Source: Perilla frutescens
Lineage: Eukaryota > Streptophyta > Magnoliopsida > Lamiales > Lamiaceae
Assembly (NCBI GenBank): GCA_026008535.1
Contig: BRKX01000003.1
Coordinates: 28,572,001-28,636,000 of the forward strand
Length of the DNA stretch: 64,000 bases
Reading direction: 5' to 3'
The translations under genes and the position numbers were made by a program. Positions 24,114-36,200 of the stretch are shown one piece after another; position 1 is the first letter of the stretch; every line of letters begins with the position of its first letter. A model generated the notes under the pieces. It ran no database searches and was not told the DNA's origin. It saw only the letters and a list, made by a program, of their open reading frames with translations.

Positions 24114-24671
24114 AAGCATTAAAATTTGGTTTTCTGCTTCCCATTTTCTTATTTCAGTAGCTTGCCGTTGAGCTTCAATCCTTCTCAATTGTATCTCCAT
24201 ATCGCGGTCTTTTTTTGCAGATGAAGTCTCAAATAATTGTTGAAGTTTTTTACTATTTTCTCTAATTTCTTCAACAACAATAGACAAGTCTTCACTCTTT
24301 TTTTTTCATTTTAGATTTTTTAACACCTATTGGACGTTTTGATGAAGGTCCACTACCACTGCCATCACTACTTATATTGAGATTAAATGTAGATAATCCA
24401 TCAGGTGATATTGGAGAATCAGACACTGGCGTACCTGGTTGAGATGGATGTCTTTCTACTCGTGATTTCTGGCAATCAAATTTCACCAGATGGATCTTTA
24501 AGGTCTATTCGGCATGGATGGAGATGGGTGGGAGCTGTTATAGACTTGCGTAATACGATTCCAAAGTTTCTGATTTTTACCGTGTATTGAATCTTGAGAT
24601 ACATTCATATACACTTGACAAATATGTATATCTTCATCAATAGTGTAATTGTTAGCTCTATTGACAGCCAT
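24114..24671 (-). pseudogene. Harbinger ORF1, right-arm copy, internally deleted
   Basis: Mirror image of the left-arm ORF1, start codon at 24669-24671 on the minus strand. The N-terminal SANT-like part is present, then about 245 bp are missing: the segment ending RPQ-like at about 24505 joins directly to the part encoding the CQKS(R)VERHPS segment, with a few bases of microhomology (agatcca). The C-terminal coiled region rich in Glu, Arg and Gln (EIRENSKKLQQLFE) is intact, and its reading frame runs across the spacer into the other arm. No transposase is encoded. Confidence 0.7.
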
Positions 24672-24764
24672 AGAATTGAGGTGTAGAAGATAGTGTATAA
24701 TGTGGAAGAATTTAGGTGTGGGAGATTGTGTAGATTGATGGATATATTTATAGAATTGAGAGAG

Positions 24765-25040
24765 AATGGTTAGGTATAGAAGGTTAGGTGTAGAAAGTTA
24801 GGTGTAGAAGGTTAGGTGCAGAATAGTTAGGTGTAGAAAGTTAGGTGTAAAAGGTTAGATACAAAATAGTTAGGTGTAGAAGCTTAGGTGCAGAAGATTA
24901 GATGCAGAATAATTAAGTGTAGAAGGTTAGGTGCAGAATAGTTAGGTGTAGAGGATTAGGTATGGAAGATTAGGTGCAGAATAATTAGGTGTAGAAGATT
25001 AGGTGCAGAAGATTAGGTGTAGAAGATTTAGTATAGAATG
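24765..25040. repeat. Short-unit minisatellite, right arm of Harbinger element
   Basis: Reverse-complement counterpart of the left-arm array (units such as gtgtagaaggttag and gtgcagaatagttag). Unit order and number differ from the left arm, so the arms have diverged by slippage. Confidence 0.85.
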
Positions 25041-25515
25041 TACCCTATTTAAGAAAGTTGCATTATCACCTTTGATTGATCATCTGTGGGAGGAGTTTTC
25101 AAATTCAGAGATGTAATTGTTATGACATGTAATTTATGTTTTTATTAAATGATCAATTATGAAATGTTGAATTTTATTTTGAATAAATTGATTGTTTGTA
25201 CATGAACCTTTTAATTTTTGTAAAATAAAAATAAAATTTAATTATATATTAATTAAAAATAAAAAATAATGAGCAAGAATATTAATATATATTTTTATAT
25301 TTATATATATAATCATATTCAATTAAATAATTCGATAAAAAAATTAAATCAATAGTAAAGAGTATAAAAAGAGAATATTCCATTGTAGGGTGAAATGTAG
25401 AGTGATGCTGTTGGAGATGAAAATTGAAAATCTGTAACTTTAACTGTACAGTTTTGTAGAGTTAACTGTATTCTGATGAAAACTATTGGAGATGGCCTTA
25501 TACAAAATACACAAC

Positions 25516-25516
<1 letters not shown>

Positions 25517-25582
<66 letters not shown>
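25517..25582. repeat. (TTA)n microsatellite
   Basis: About 22 perfect TTA units, 20 bp beyond the Harbinger element. It creates a spurious Leu-rich ORF. Confidence 0.97.
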
Positions 25583-25648
25583 TGATTTGCAAAAATTACC
25601 TGTAACGATTAATATAATTCATTTTCGACTAATAAAGTTGAAAAATAA

Positions 25649-25894
25649 TACCCCCTCCATCCCATAATTTTCACACAGATTACGAAATCACATTTAATAT
25701 GTATTTGAAATACATAATTTACAACAATTATCCTTTATTGCCCTTTTTATACTCTATTAATTATGTTCATACTATATTAAATAGGGTTATATTTGTAAAA
25801 TAATGTTTTAATACCGTCCTAATATAGAATATGATTATAATTTTGAGATATCCCAAAAGAAAGAATGGACTACAATTATAAGACAGAGGGAGTA
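25649..25894. mobile_element. Stowaway MITE (Tc1/mariner)
   Basis: Element 25651-25892 (242 bp) is flanked by TA on both sides. The left end is ccccctccatcccataa and the reverse complement of the right end is ctccctctgtcttataa, the Stowaway consensus CTCCCTCCGTCC. The interior is AT-rich and non-coding. Confidence 0.92.
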
Positions 25895-25955
25895 AGAAAT
25901 AGGGAATATGTTCATTCTCCCTAAAAAGAGAAATGAAGGATTATATCTATATTTG

Positions 25956-25994
<39 letters not shown>

Positions 25995-26571
25995 GTATAT
26001 ATGTATGTATACTAGCATTATAATTTTACAAATTTTAAGTTCAAATTATATATACATACTAATAAATTGTAAATTCATTTATATATAAGCATATAATAAC
26101 AATAGCATTATAGCAATAATAATGATTTATATTATTTATTCATTATATTAATAACATAAAAAGGAATAAAAATTGTAAATAAGTATTTATTCATTATTAT
26201 TGATACTGTTGTATATATGAGATGGTTCTAGTATAAACCACCCATAGTGTGTAAACTGTAAAAATCTCCCACCACACGTATTTTAAAATTCAATGGTCCA
26301 GATCTAGTCAAAGGGGTGGTGACATTACTGTAAATAAAAAAAATTCAAAAAATACAGTGGCATTTTGATAATTTTCACGCCAAGGTCAAAATTTAAAAAA
26401 AAAAGAGAAAAAAAAGACTTACAGGACGTGGGCTAGCGGAGACACAATCATATGCTGATAAACATATAATCATATGCTAACGAAGCATAATTACTTAATG
26501 CACAACACCTGACTTTAAACGCAAAATTGATTTTGATAGAAAATAATTAAATGGTGAGTTTTATATAGTCG
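25895..26571. other. AT-rich intergenic before the retrotransposon cluster
   Basis: Holds a (CATA)n run at about 25959-25990 followed by its near-complement (gtatatatgtatgtat), and otherwise AT-rich sequence. No gene seen. Confidence 0.7.
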
Positions 26572-29072
26572 TGTAACACCCCGAAAAATATAATATTTAA
26601 ATCTACTATATAGAAGAAAGTTCTCGACCTTAGTTGAGCATCTAAGTTAAAATTAGAATTTATTATATCAATGTGGAAATTAATGGGATCGTTTTGATAT
26701 GAAAACCATCCAATTCGAACTTCATTTGACTTTCTTAACGAAATTTATTTCGTTAGACACTATGAAATCAACTTATTCCATCAAAGCCCAATTCTATAAA
26801 TTGAAACCCAATTAATTAATTTACTTTTGGCCCAATTCTATCTTATTTTCAGCCCATTTGCTTGAGCCCACTTCCAACATTCTTTAATTAATACACTTGA
26901 AATTATAGATGGATCTCATGGTTGGAAACTATGTAGTAAAATAATAATAATAATAATAATAATATAGTATTTAATAGTATAATTACAAACCACCTCCAAT
27001 CCATCATTACCATTTGACAATGGCTTGGTTGAGATTAGTGTACATATATTAGGTACACGTGTAATGTATTTATGTGTGTAGATATATGTGACTACCTATC
27101 TATATTATATATATGTATAAGTATATACCTATATAATATATAAAGGAAAATTAATTGAAGGGTAATAAAAAAAAAGAGAGAAGAAACGAGTGAAGTAAAA
27201 TAAAATTGTAAACCAATTGAAATCGACCATTTGCAATCCATTTAAAAGGGATTAGTGTACTGCATATATATGTCGTATGTATATATATATATATATATAT
27301 AATATAAGGGGGTCGGCTATATATATGTAAGTTAGGAATCTTTGATCCAAAGCAAAAATAGGAAAAAGAGTAAAAAAAAAAAATAAACAAAGAAAAAAAG
27401 AAAAATGGAAGAAATAAAATTGGAGGAAAAATAAAGAAAAATAAAGGTGAGATTTTTCCCTCCGATGTTTGTTTAATTTTTAATTCAATGTTATTTGATC
27501 TATCTAATTTCGAATTTGGTCATAAAATATTAAATGAATCTAATTTTTAAATTCATATTTATTTTTGGTTCTTTAGCCTGATACAATAACCTAAATTGAG
27601 TAAAGTCTTTACATGCAAGTTTTGATTAAGTGTACTTGTAGCCTTCTTGCCGTTAGTATTAGTTGTATGCTAATAGATGTTACATGTGATGTAGGTGTTC
27701 TCTTCTGCTGTAACTATTTATGAAAAATAATAAAGAACATTTTGTAATATTGTGTATATTATATCAATTTGTTGTGGTGGGTTCGCGAGTGTGTAACGAG
27801 ATTAAAAAACTAAGTACTTGAATATAAAATGTGTTTTAATCATATAAGTAAAATATTGTATATTGCTCAAAATAAATTCTAAAAATTAAAATTCACTTCT
27901 TTATTAGTTATTGAATTGAGTTCAATACATATTTATCCATTCATTTTGGTCTAGAAAGTCCGATAATTTCTCAATCAGGGTCACCAAGTTGATCTATTCC
28001 ATCAAATGCGCATTATTCGCCATTTGACTCCATTTTAATTCCAAACGATCCCAAGACATAAGAAATGCCTACTTAAGTTAATTATGACCTAAGCTATTAT
28101 TATATTGGCCTATATTAGAATTCTAAGTCAGAATTCCAGTTCTGTAGGTCGAGACGAGATGAAAGCATAGTAAGATTTCACGCATGAATTGCACTGCACG
28201 TTGAGATCATCAAGGTGGGTTTTTCTATAACTCACAACTATGTTTTAAATTCGTCCATGAAAAGCATGTTAAATGTTTTAATATCATTGTTTACGCAATG
28301 ATTGGATGTTATGAGACTTCATGCACAGAGGAATTCCGACTTACAAGCATAGACGGTTTACTTTGTGACTAAATATTTAGATAAGTAACCGTAAAGTATT
28401 CATGTGATCACATCGGATCTCTCATCCAATGAAGAAGAGTAGACTTTGTTATAAAATATGTTCATGGTTGATTTCCATGATTTATGTAGTATAACAGTTT
28501 TAAAGTATGAAAGTATGACTTGGATGAATATTAATGCCCACTGAGTGTTTTCTGGCACTCAACCCAAATATTTTCAAATATTTTCAGGTCTTGGAGATCG
28601 AGCTGGTTGATGACGAGGTGCTGGAGTGGGTTTGATGGTTGATCCTCGTGTGGTTTTTCCTAAAACGATCTTTAAACTCTTGTCTATTTAAATATTAAAT
28701 GCTTCTGCCAATACTCTGCAAAACTTTTAAGTTTGAAAGTTATTGACCTCAGTGGTCAATTTTTGATTGTATATACAAATATTTGAATTTATATAAGGGT
28801 TGACCGTTGAACTTTTGAACGTGTGACCTGATTGGCTATGTATATTGTTAGGTCATAATTTGGTTATGTGTGTATTAGTGATTTTAAAAATCTTGTTGAA
28901 AGTTGACTTTGAGAACGTCTAAGTGCGTGGTTTGAACATTTTTAAGTTGAGGTGCTGCCCATTTACAAATTATTTATAAAGTTAAATCTTTTCTTTTGAT
29001 AAGTATTTATCACGTAAGCATGTACATATGTTTTTGGTGACGTTTTGGTCCTAATGGGATCGGGACGTTACA
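26572..29072 (+). repeat. Element A 5' LTR
   Basis: Starts tgtaacaccccgaaaaa and ends gggacgttaca, about 2.5 kb, directly before a Met-tRNA type PBS. Contains an (AAT)n at about 26940-26963 and a (TA)n at about 27281-27302. No partner LTR is visible in the window. Confidence 0.8.
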
Positions 29073-29074
29073 TG

Positions 29075-29086
29075 TGGTATCAGAGC
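29075..29086 (+). other. Element A primer binding site
   Basis: TGGTATCAGAGC, complementary to the 3' end of initiator Met-tRNA, 2 nt after the LTR end. Confidence 0.9.
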
Positions 29087-29689
29087 ATGTCTACGTGATT
29101 GTAGGCCTGTGATGTTTTCAAAATTGAAATATTTTGAGTACTGTGTTATTGAAATGGTTACCCACAACCCAGCAGCTATCGTCTAAGCCGAGCTTACTCC
29201 GGGAAGGTACTAAAGCTCATGTTTTGAATTTCTTTAGTGCTCTTATGAAAAGTATATGTATATAATTGTATGCATGATATGGAAATGCAAGTGATCTCAA
29301 TGTGTGATTTAAAGCATGGTGAAAAGTATGATTTATAGCATTGTGAAAGTTATATTTTATAAAGCATGGTTAAAAGTGTTTTCATGTCAAATCCATTTGA
29401 TGCATAAACATCATTTGAGCTAGTTTTAGATCAGAACTTAGCTGGATTTGAACATAGATGCACTGAACATAAGTACACAGTATGACTTTAGAGCTTATTT
29501 AGCTCACTGAAATTCTATGATCCATATGAATCTAAGTACACTGTATCATTGCCTTAGACTTCTTTAAGTGTATTTGACGATCATAGAATTTGACATATGA
29601 AGTATGCATATAAGATGCTGCCATGACGTCAAAATAATCAAGTACAGAATCCTCCGTAAGAATATACGGCACATATCATTGCTCAGTTC

Positions 29690-30053
29690 TGAATGTACCA
29701 CCCTCCGACCTTTAATGGCCATGGTGAACCGATTGAGGCTAAAAAAAGATTCTGAATGATGGAACACACCTCGTCTACATGGTATGCACTAACTCTCAAT
29801 GCATTGCATGTAGAATTTACCAACTCGTTGGTGATGCTAATCGTTGGTGGAAAACACATAGAAGGTCGATGATGCTAGAACAATTCGCAAATATGAGTTA
29901 GGAAGATCTTAATTACGGATCAAGCATGCAAAAACATAGATTTGAACCTTGGGTATAGATTATTAAGTGCGAATTTACATGTTTCAGACTTGAGAGACTT
30001 TGATATTATTCTCGGGATGGATTGGTTAGAGGCTAACCATGCCATAATTAAGT
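29690..30053 (+). pseudogene. Element A gag and protease relics
   Basis: Broken frames encode gag-like segments: PPTFNGHGEPIEA at about 29699 and DANRWWKTHRR at about 29840-29870, the usual gypsy gag motif. After an apparent deletion that removed the rest of gag and the zinc knuckle, the frame continues with [19 protein letters not shown] (29975-30040), the retropepsin C-terminal part. Element B is inserted right after this. The protease resumes at 42586 in the same frame. Confidence 0.75.
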
Positions 30054-33000
30054 TGTAACAGCCTGGTCCCGAGATAGGGATTTACGAGTGGGGATGGGGT
30101 GTTATTAAGGGATTAGTGAATAAGGTTGGAAGATTTACCAAGAAGTTTAAGGATCAAGACATGCCTTTAGAAGTTATATGGTGATGCTCGGGATTACTTG
30201 GGTTAAAAGAAAACATGCTTAAGCGGAATGAAACGGCTAACTATTCAGATACCAATTTGTTAGGCCTCTTTGCAGGTGGACGGAAGTCATACTCAAAAAC
30301 AGAGATAAACATAATATGCATCTTATAGGTATTAAATCGTTTCTGGGGAGATTAATCATAGAGTCTTGCTAAACATAATAGGACTTAAACAGAATTGAAA
30401 GGAGTGTATCAGAGTAGCGGATCACAAAGTGGGATTTCACGGAACATTAGATAATAGCAAAATAGTCTTGGCAGCCAACCCACATTCACAGCCACCAACA
30501 TCCTCAGCATCTCAACTTGAAAACATTTGAAAAGAGGGGGCATGAACACTAATGTACTCAGTGGGTTTTAGTGAAAATGCTTTAATAACTTCGAGATATC
30601 CAATGATTAATAGACGGTATACGGAGAGCAAAACGCAAAAGCCCTCTCCGTATCCGTAAAAACCTTTTCTTTTCTTTTTGGGCCCAACTTGGCTCAAACC
30701 TGTCGTCAACTGTACCCTTAGGCATGCCATAGGATAGAAGAGGGGTTACCTCAAATATCCGAACGAGTTTGCGAGGGAAAAACCCAGCAGTGACTTCCTT
30801 AATAATTCTGAGCTCATATCCTGCTTAAGTGGAAGCTAAGTTCTTTCCTTTCCTATCCTTGCTAGCAATACCAAGCTTAGAACCATGTCTAATGCTAATC
30901 CTTTAACACTACATGATCTCTGCCTACAAAGGGCTAATGCTACCCTAACAAGGCAAACCTTAACTCTTAATTCTGCGAGTTTAACAATCATAAATATTAA
31001 ATTATAGGAGAGGCACGTAAACAAGCACGAATCGGAGCTAAAGGTAATTCCAAACATCTCATGCTAAGTATAAACCAGACTTTAGTAGTTCTATCATTTC
31101 TAAACATGCTTGAGAGCTCAAGTAAAACATATTATCTTCCTTTTTTGTACAGAGATCAAACAGGCTGAGCAAAAATACTTTATTGGATATCTCATTTGTC
31201 CTAACATGCTTCTAGAGCTTATTAGCTCAAACTTTAGATGAGTATAGATTTACCCACCTTGGTTACAGAACGGAAGATGAGGCAACGAGCTGGTGATCTT
31301 CCTTAGTATTCCTCCGAGGCTCGATTCCTCCTACAAAAGTCGAATCGTCGACTTAGAAGCCTCCTTAGAAGATTTCTAATAACATAACATTAAGTAACAC
31401 CCAACTAATATTCCCTTAGCTAGGACTTAGCATGGATAGCACGACTTTGACTTAACAAGGGTCCGAAAAGGATTTATTTTATTTTAAGGAACTTCTCGTC
31501 TTGATTTCTAAATTTTTAGACAGAAAAGAACTTGAATGATTTCTCGAAAGAAATCGGAGAAAACTTGAAAATCTTCTTAATTTAAACTTTGAGAATTACT
31601 CAGAAAAACATGACTCGAAGGAAAAACTCGAAAAGTTAGAAGAACCAGCGTCAGACGACACGGGGGAACATCGCGCGCCGGCGGCACCCCGCGCGCCCGC
31701 GCACCCTCTGTGCCCGCGGGGTTCTGGGCTGAGGGGGATGTCGCGCGGCCGCGCACCCCCCCGCGGTCGCGGGACCTGCTTTCTCTCTCTTCCTGGGCGA
31801 TCTTCAACTGGGTTCTTCGTGTTCGTTGATCCTTTCGACAAACACGAAGAACACGAAGAACACTTAACCCGAAATTTCTTAAAAACAACGTGCTTGAATT
31901 TATCATGCAACAACATGCTTTAACTTAAAAAGAATTTTGGCATTATAACAGCATAAACACGATAATCCTCCTCTAAATTAGATTAACGACAAAATTGTTA
32001 AATGTGGCTTGAATGGAATTTACGGAATAACGAGGTTTATCTTCTTAGAATAACAATAACGGAATTAGAATGATAAATATAACATTCACGTTATTATCTT
32101 GGAATTTCAACAAAAATCGAAATGTAACTTTAGACTAGCAATAATGAAGAATGTGAAGAACGTAAAGAACGGAAAGTAAATGCGGAATTTAAAGACGAAA
32201 AAGAAATGGAATTGAGACCGACGAACAAAAATGGACGGGGTCAGGTGCGTCGAAGGAATGTGGTTAGCTCGGCGTCTCGTCGAGTCACAACGGTGGCAGA
32301 GCCGCCTGCTACGATTTCAACGGTGCCCCTAGCACATTCCCTCACCGCATTCCTTCCACGCCACTCGGCTTGTCGTCTTGAAGAACACTCACAAAGAACG
32401 CTTTTTTACTTCGACAGAACCTTCTCGGCTTTCAAAGCTTTTCACCTCTCGATTTTAGAAGTGAAAGTGAAAGAGTAAATGAGCAAAAAATGCTAAAGGG
32501 GTGGTCCCCTATATATAGGAAAAGCTTTGGCTTCCCTTGGAAGCCATTGCTGTGCGGGAATACTGTAAAAGTTGCCCCGGGTTCAGTTAAAAGCTGCTTT
32601 ATTCGATGTCGAGGTCCAAATGACTTCAGACACGAAATCTAAAAATACCGGGAGACTTGTTGGCTCGAATAATAGTGAACCAACTTAATTCGTGAAGAAG
32701 ACGGGGTCGTCTGAAGAGAGACGAGCAAAGATTCCCTTTTTGGAATTACTTTTTACTATTCACTCAGACTGACAGATTCAGCTCCCGAGCGTTCGATTGA
32801 CCTTAGAATGACAATCCGTGAACGCCAACGGAATCCTTGAGTCATTTCCCATAAGAGGGGCCTGACAGAACTAGACTCGGATCAACGAGGAGGATTTCGT
32901 AAATTTCTCAAAACACGAACGCACGCAAAAGTTACTATTCATTCTTCTTTTAAATGCGTTTTTCATCACCGGGAACTCGAATGACTTCAGAATTAAAATC

Positions 33001-33225
33001 CTAAAACACCGGCATACTCCTTGAGTTAAAATCTTTCTAATGAGACCACAAATGGTGATAAAATAGTTAAAATCACATTTCTCGAAAAGACGATCTTCAC
33101 GAAAACTGACTCCAAAAGTCGTGACTGACATCCAACCTTAACTAACCTTAATTAAATTTTCTCTTTAATTAATTAACTAATATTAACAATCCTCTAAACC
33201 TTATTCAAAAATCTGGGGTATTACA
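30054..33225 (-). repeat. Element B 3' LTR
   Basis: 3172 bp, tgtaacagcctgg to ggggtattaca in + orientation. A minus-strand TATA box (tatatata) lies at about 32510. A strongly GC- and CpG-rich island is at about 31665-31790, unusual in this AT-rich window. It differs from the other LTR by scattered substitutions and small indels. Confidence 0.93.
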
Positions 33226-33245
33226 TCCTACCCTCCTTAAAGAAA
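33226..33245 (-). other. Element B polypurine tract
   Basis: Minus strand reads ttaaggagggtagga immediately before the 3' LTR, as expected for plus-strand priming of a gypsy element. Confidence 0.8.
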
Positions 33246-33263
33246 ATTTCGTCCCGAAATTTA

Positions 33264-36200
33264 CTAACCATGATAAGCGATATCAGGGTACTTCTTGAGC
33301 AGTTCGGATTCAAGCTCCCAAGTTGCTTCCTCTGAACCATGGTGGTTCCAAATTACTTTTACCAGATCGATCTCCTTATTTCTCAGCTTCTGAATTTTTC
33401 GATCCACGATGGCTTGGGGCCTTTCTTCATAGGCTAAGTCCTCATTCATGACTATCTCTTCCTTGCTAATTACGTGCTTTGGATCAAACACGTACTTTCG
33501 TAATATTGAGACATGAAAGACGTCATACACGGTACTCAGGTTGGGTGGTAAGGCCAACCTGTAGGCTACTTCATTAACCTTTTCTAAGATCTCAAAAGGT
33601 CCGATAAATCTGGGCCTTAATTTGCTCCGTTTGCCAAAACGAATTATTCCTTTTGATGGAGACACCTTCAAAAACACTTTATCTCCAATGTCGAAGCTGA
33701 GATTCGTCCTCCTCTCATCTGCATAAGCCTTCTATCTATCCTGAGCTTCCTTGATGCGTTGACGAATGAGCTCGATTTTCTGGACGGCTTCCTGGACCAT
33801 CTCGGGTCCAAGTATCCTTTTCTCTCCAACCTCATCCCAATACAGGGGTAATCTACACTTCTTTCCATAAAGGGCTTCATAAGGGGCCATGCCGATCGAT
33901 GTCTGGTAGTTGTTGTTATAGGCAAATTCTACCAAAGGCAGTAACTCCTCCCAATTGCTTCCTTGATCGATGACGACTCCTCTAAGCATGTCTTCAAGAA
34001 TCTGGATAGTCCTTTCAGATTAGCCATCTGTTTGAGGATGGAATGCTGTGCTAAAGTTGAGCTTTGATCCCATTGCATCTTGTAGGCTCCTCTAGAATCT
34101 TGATGTAAATCTGGAATCACGGTCCGATGTAATCGAGACCGGCACTCCGCACAACTTCCTTAACATACAACTGGGCTAGTTGTTCTAGTCTGTCCGTCAT
34201 CTTAACAGCCACAAAATGTGCTGATTTAGTTAATCGATCAATGATTACCCAAATAGCGGTATTTCCCCTCTTGGATCTTGGCAATCCTACGACAAAGTCC
34301 ATGTTGATATGATCCCACTTGCATTCAGGAATTTCTAGAGGTTGAAGCAAACCAGAAGGTTTTTGATGCAAAGCTTTCACTTGTTGACAGTTCAGACACC
34401 TTTCCACGAAGGCGGCTATTTCCCTTTTCATGTTGTTCCACCAGAAATTTCTCTTGAGGTCTTGGTACATTTTGGTACTTCCGGGATGTGCTGTATAAGG
34501 CGTGTCATGTGCTTCCCACATGATCTCCTCTTTTAGTTCTTCCTTGCATGGTACGCATAGTCTTCCTTTGAATAGGAGCGTGTTATCGGCTGCTTCCGTG
34601 AAATCTTGTGAGCTATCAAATCGTGCTTCCAGCCTTTTCTTTTCGAGAAACTCATCTCCTCTCTGGGCTTCAATTATCCTTTGCCTTAGGTCGGGCTGAG
34701 CGACTATCGTGGCAATTTGAGCTTGAATGGTCTCGGGTGGTGTTAGCACCTCGATTCTTAACTTCTCGAACTCCTTGCGAAGATCTTCCTGGACTAAAAT
34801 GAGTTCTAACTCCGCCTTTTCTTGCCTACTTAGAGCATCTGCTACCATATTTGCCTTACCTAGGTGGTAGTGAATCGTACAGTCATAATCTTTTACGAGC
34901 TCTAGCCACTTTCTTTGTCTCATGTTAAGATCCTTTTGCTCGAAGAAATACTTCAAGCTCTTGTGGTCTGAGAAGATCTCACACTTGGCTCTGTAGAGGT
35001 AGTGCCTCTAGATCTTCAGCGCATGAACGACCGCTGCTAGTTCCAGGTCATATGCCGGGTAGTTCTGTTCGTGATTCTTAAGCTGTCTAGAAGCATAAGC
35101 AATCACCTTTCCTCTCTGCATTAGTACGCATCCTAATCCTTTACTCGATGCATCTGCGTAAACCACGAAATCTTCATTCCCTTCCGGAATGGCTAAAACG
35201 GGGGCTATGGTTAGCATCTTCTTCAAGTTTGAAAACTTTCCTCACACTCAGACGTCCATTTGAACTTGGAGTCCTTCTTTAACAATCGCGTCATAGGCTT
35301 GGATATAGTCGAAAACCCTTCAATGAATCTGCGATAGTATCCAGCGAGTCCTAGAAAACTTCTTATCTCGTTCACGCTTCTTGGAGACCTCCAGTTGCTT
35401 ACAGCCTCGATCTTCACCGGATCCACCTTGATTCCTTCTATCGAAACTATATGACCTAGAAACATGACTTCCTTGAGCCAAAACTCACACTTGCTGAACT
35501 TAGCATAAAGTCTTTCTCTTCTTAATGTCTCCAGCACCACTCTTAGGTGTTCCTGATGTTCTTCCTCGTCCTTGGAATAGATGAGAATATCATCGATGAA
35601 AACTAGAACGAACTTGTCTAGATACGGGTGAAAAACTCGGTTCATTAAATCCATGAATACTGCGGGGACGTTAGTCAATCCGAATGGCATTACCACAAAC
35701 TCGTAATGCCCATAGCGAGTTCTAAAAGCGGTCTTAGGGATATCCTCCTTTCGGATCTTCAACTGATGGTACCCAGATCTTAAGTCTATCTTGGAGAAGA
35801 CACTTGCTCCCTTGAGCTGATCGAAGAGATCGTCTATTCTTGGGAGAGGGTATCGATTCTTGATGGTTAGCTTATTTAGCTCTCTATAGTCGATGCACAT
35901 TCTCAATGTACCATCCTTTTTCTTTACGAACAAGATTGGAGCTCCCCAAGGTAACACACTAGGTTGGATAAAACCTAGGTCTAATAACTCTTGCAGTTGA
36001 ACTTTGAGTTCTTGCAACTCCTTAGGCGCCATTCTGTAGGGGGCTTTTGAAACTGGGGCGGCTCCTGGTTCCAACTTGATGGTGAACTCTACCTGCCTAT
36101 CCGGAGGCAGTCCGGGTAGCTCCTTTGGAAATACGTCTGGGTATTCCCTTACGACTGGAACGTCTTCGATAGAGAGCTCTCCTTCCTCCTTCTTTATTAG

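Larger units (their letters stand above)
22453..25500. mobile_element. Palindromic (foldback) PIF/Harbinger element
   Basis: Element 22456-25497 is flanked by TTA on both sides (22453-22455, 25498-25500), the PIF/Harbinger target duplication. The outer ends are related inverted repeats (cgctatccccaacag and ggccatctccaatag). The whole element is an inverted duplication: left arm 22456-24084 and right arm 24114-25497, around a 29-bp spacer at 24085-24113. The right arm lacks about 245 bp present in the left. Each arm carries a copy of the Myb/SANT-like ORF1 and a minisatellite; no DDE transposase ORF is present, so it is non-autonomous. Confidence 0.9.

Noticed and set aside
25476..25667. Leu-rich ORF
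   Set aside because: It is the (TTA)n microsatellite read in one frame.
31577..31923. Pro/Arg/Gly-rich ORFs on both strands (also at 40954-41272)
   Set aside because: They are stop-poor frames caused by the CpG-rich island in the element B LTRs, duplicated because LTRs are duplicated.
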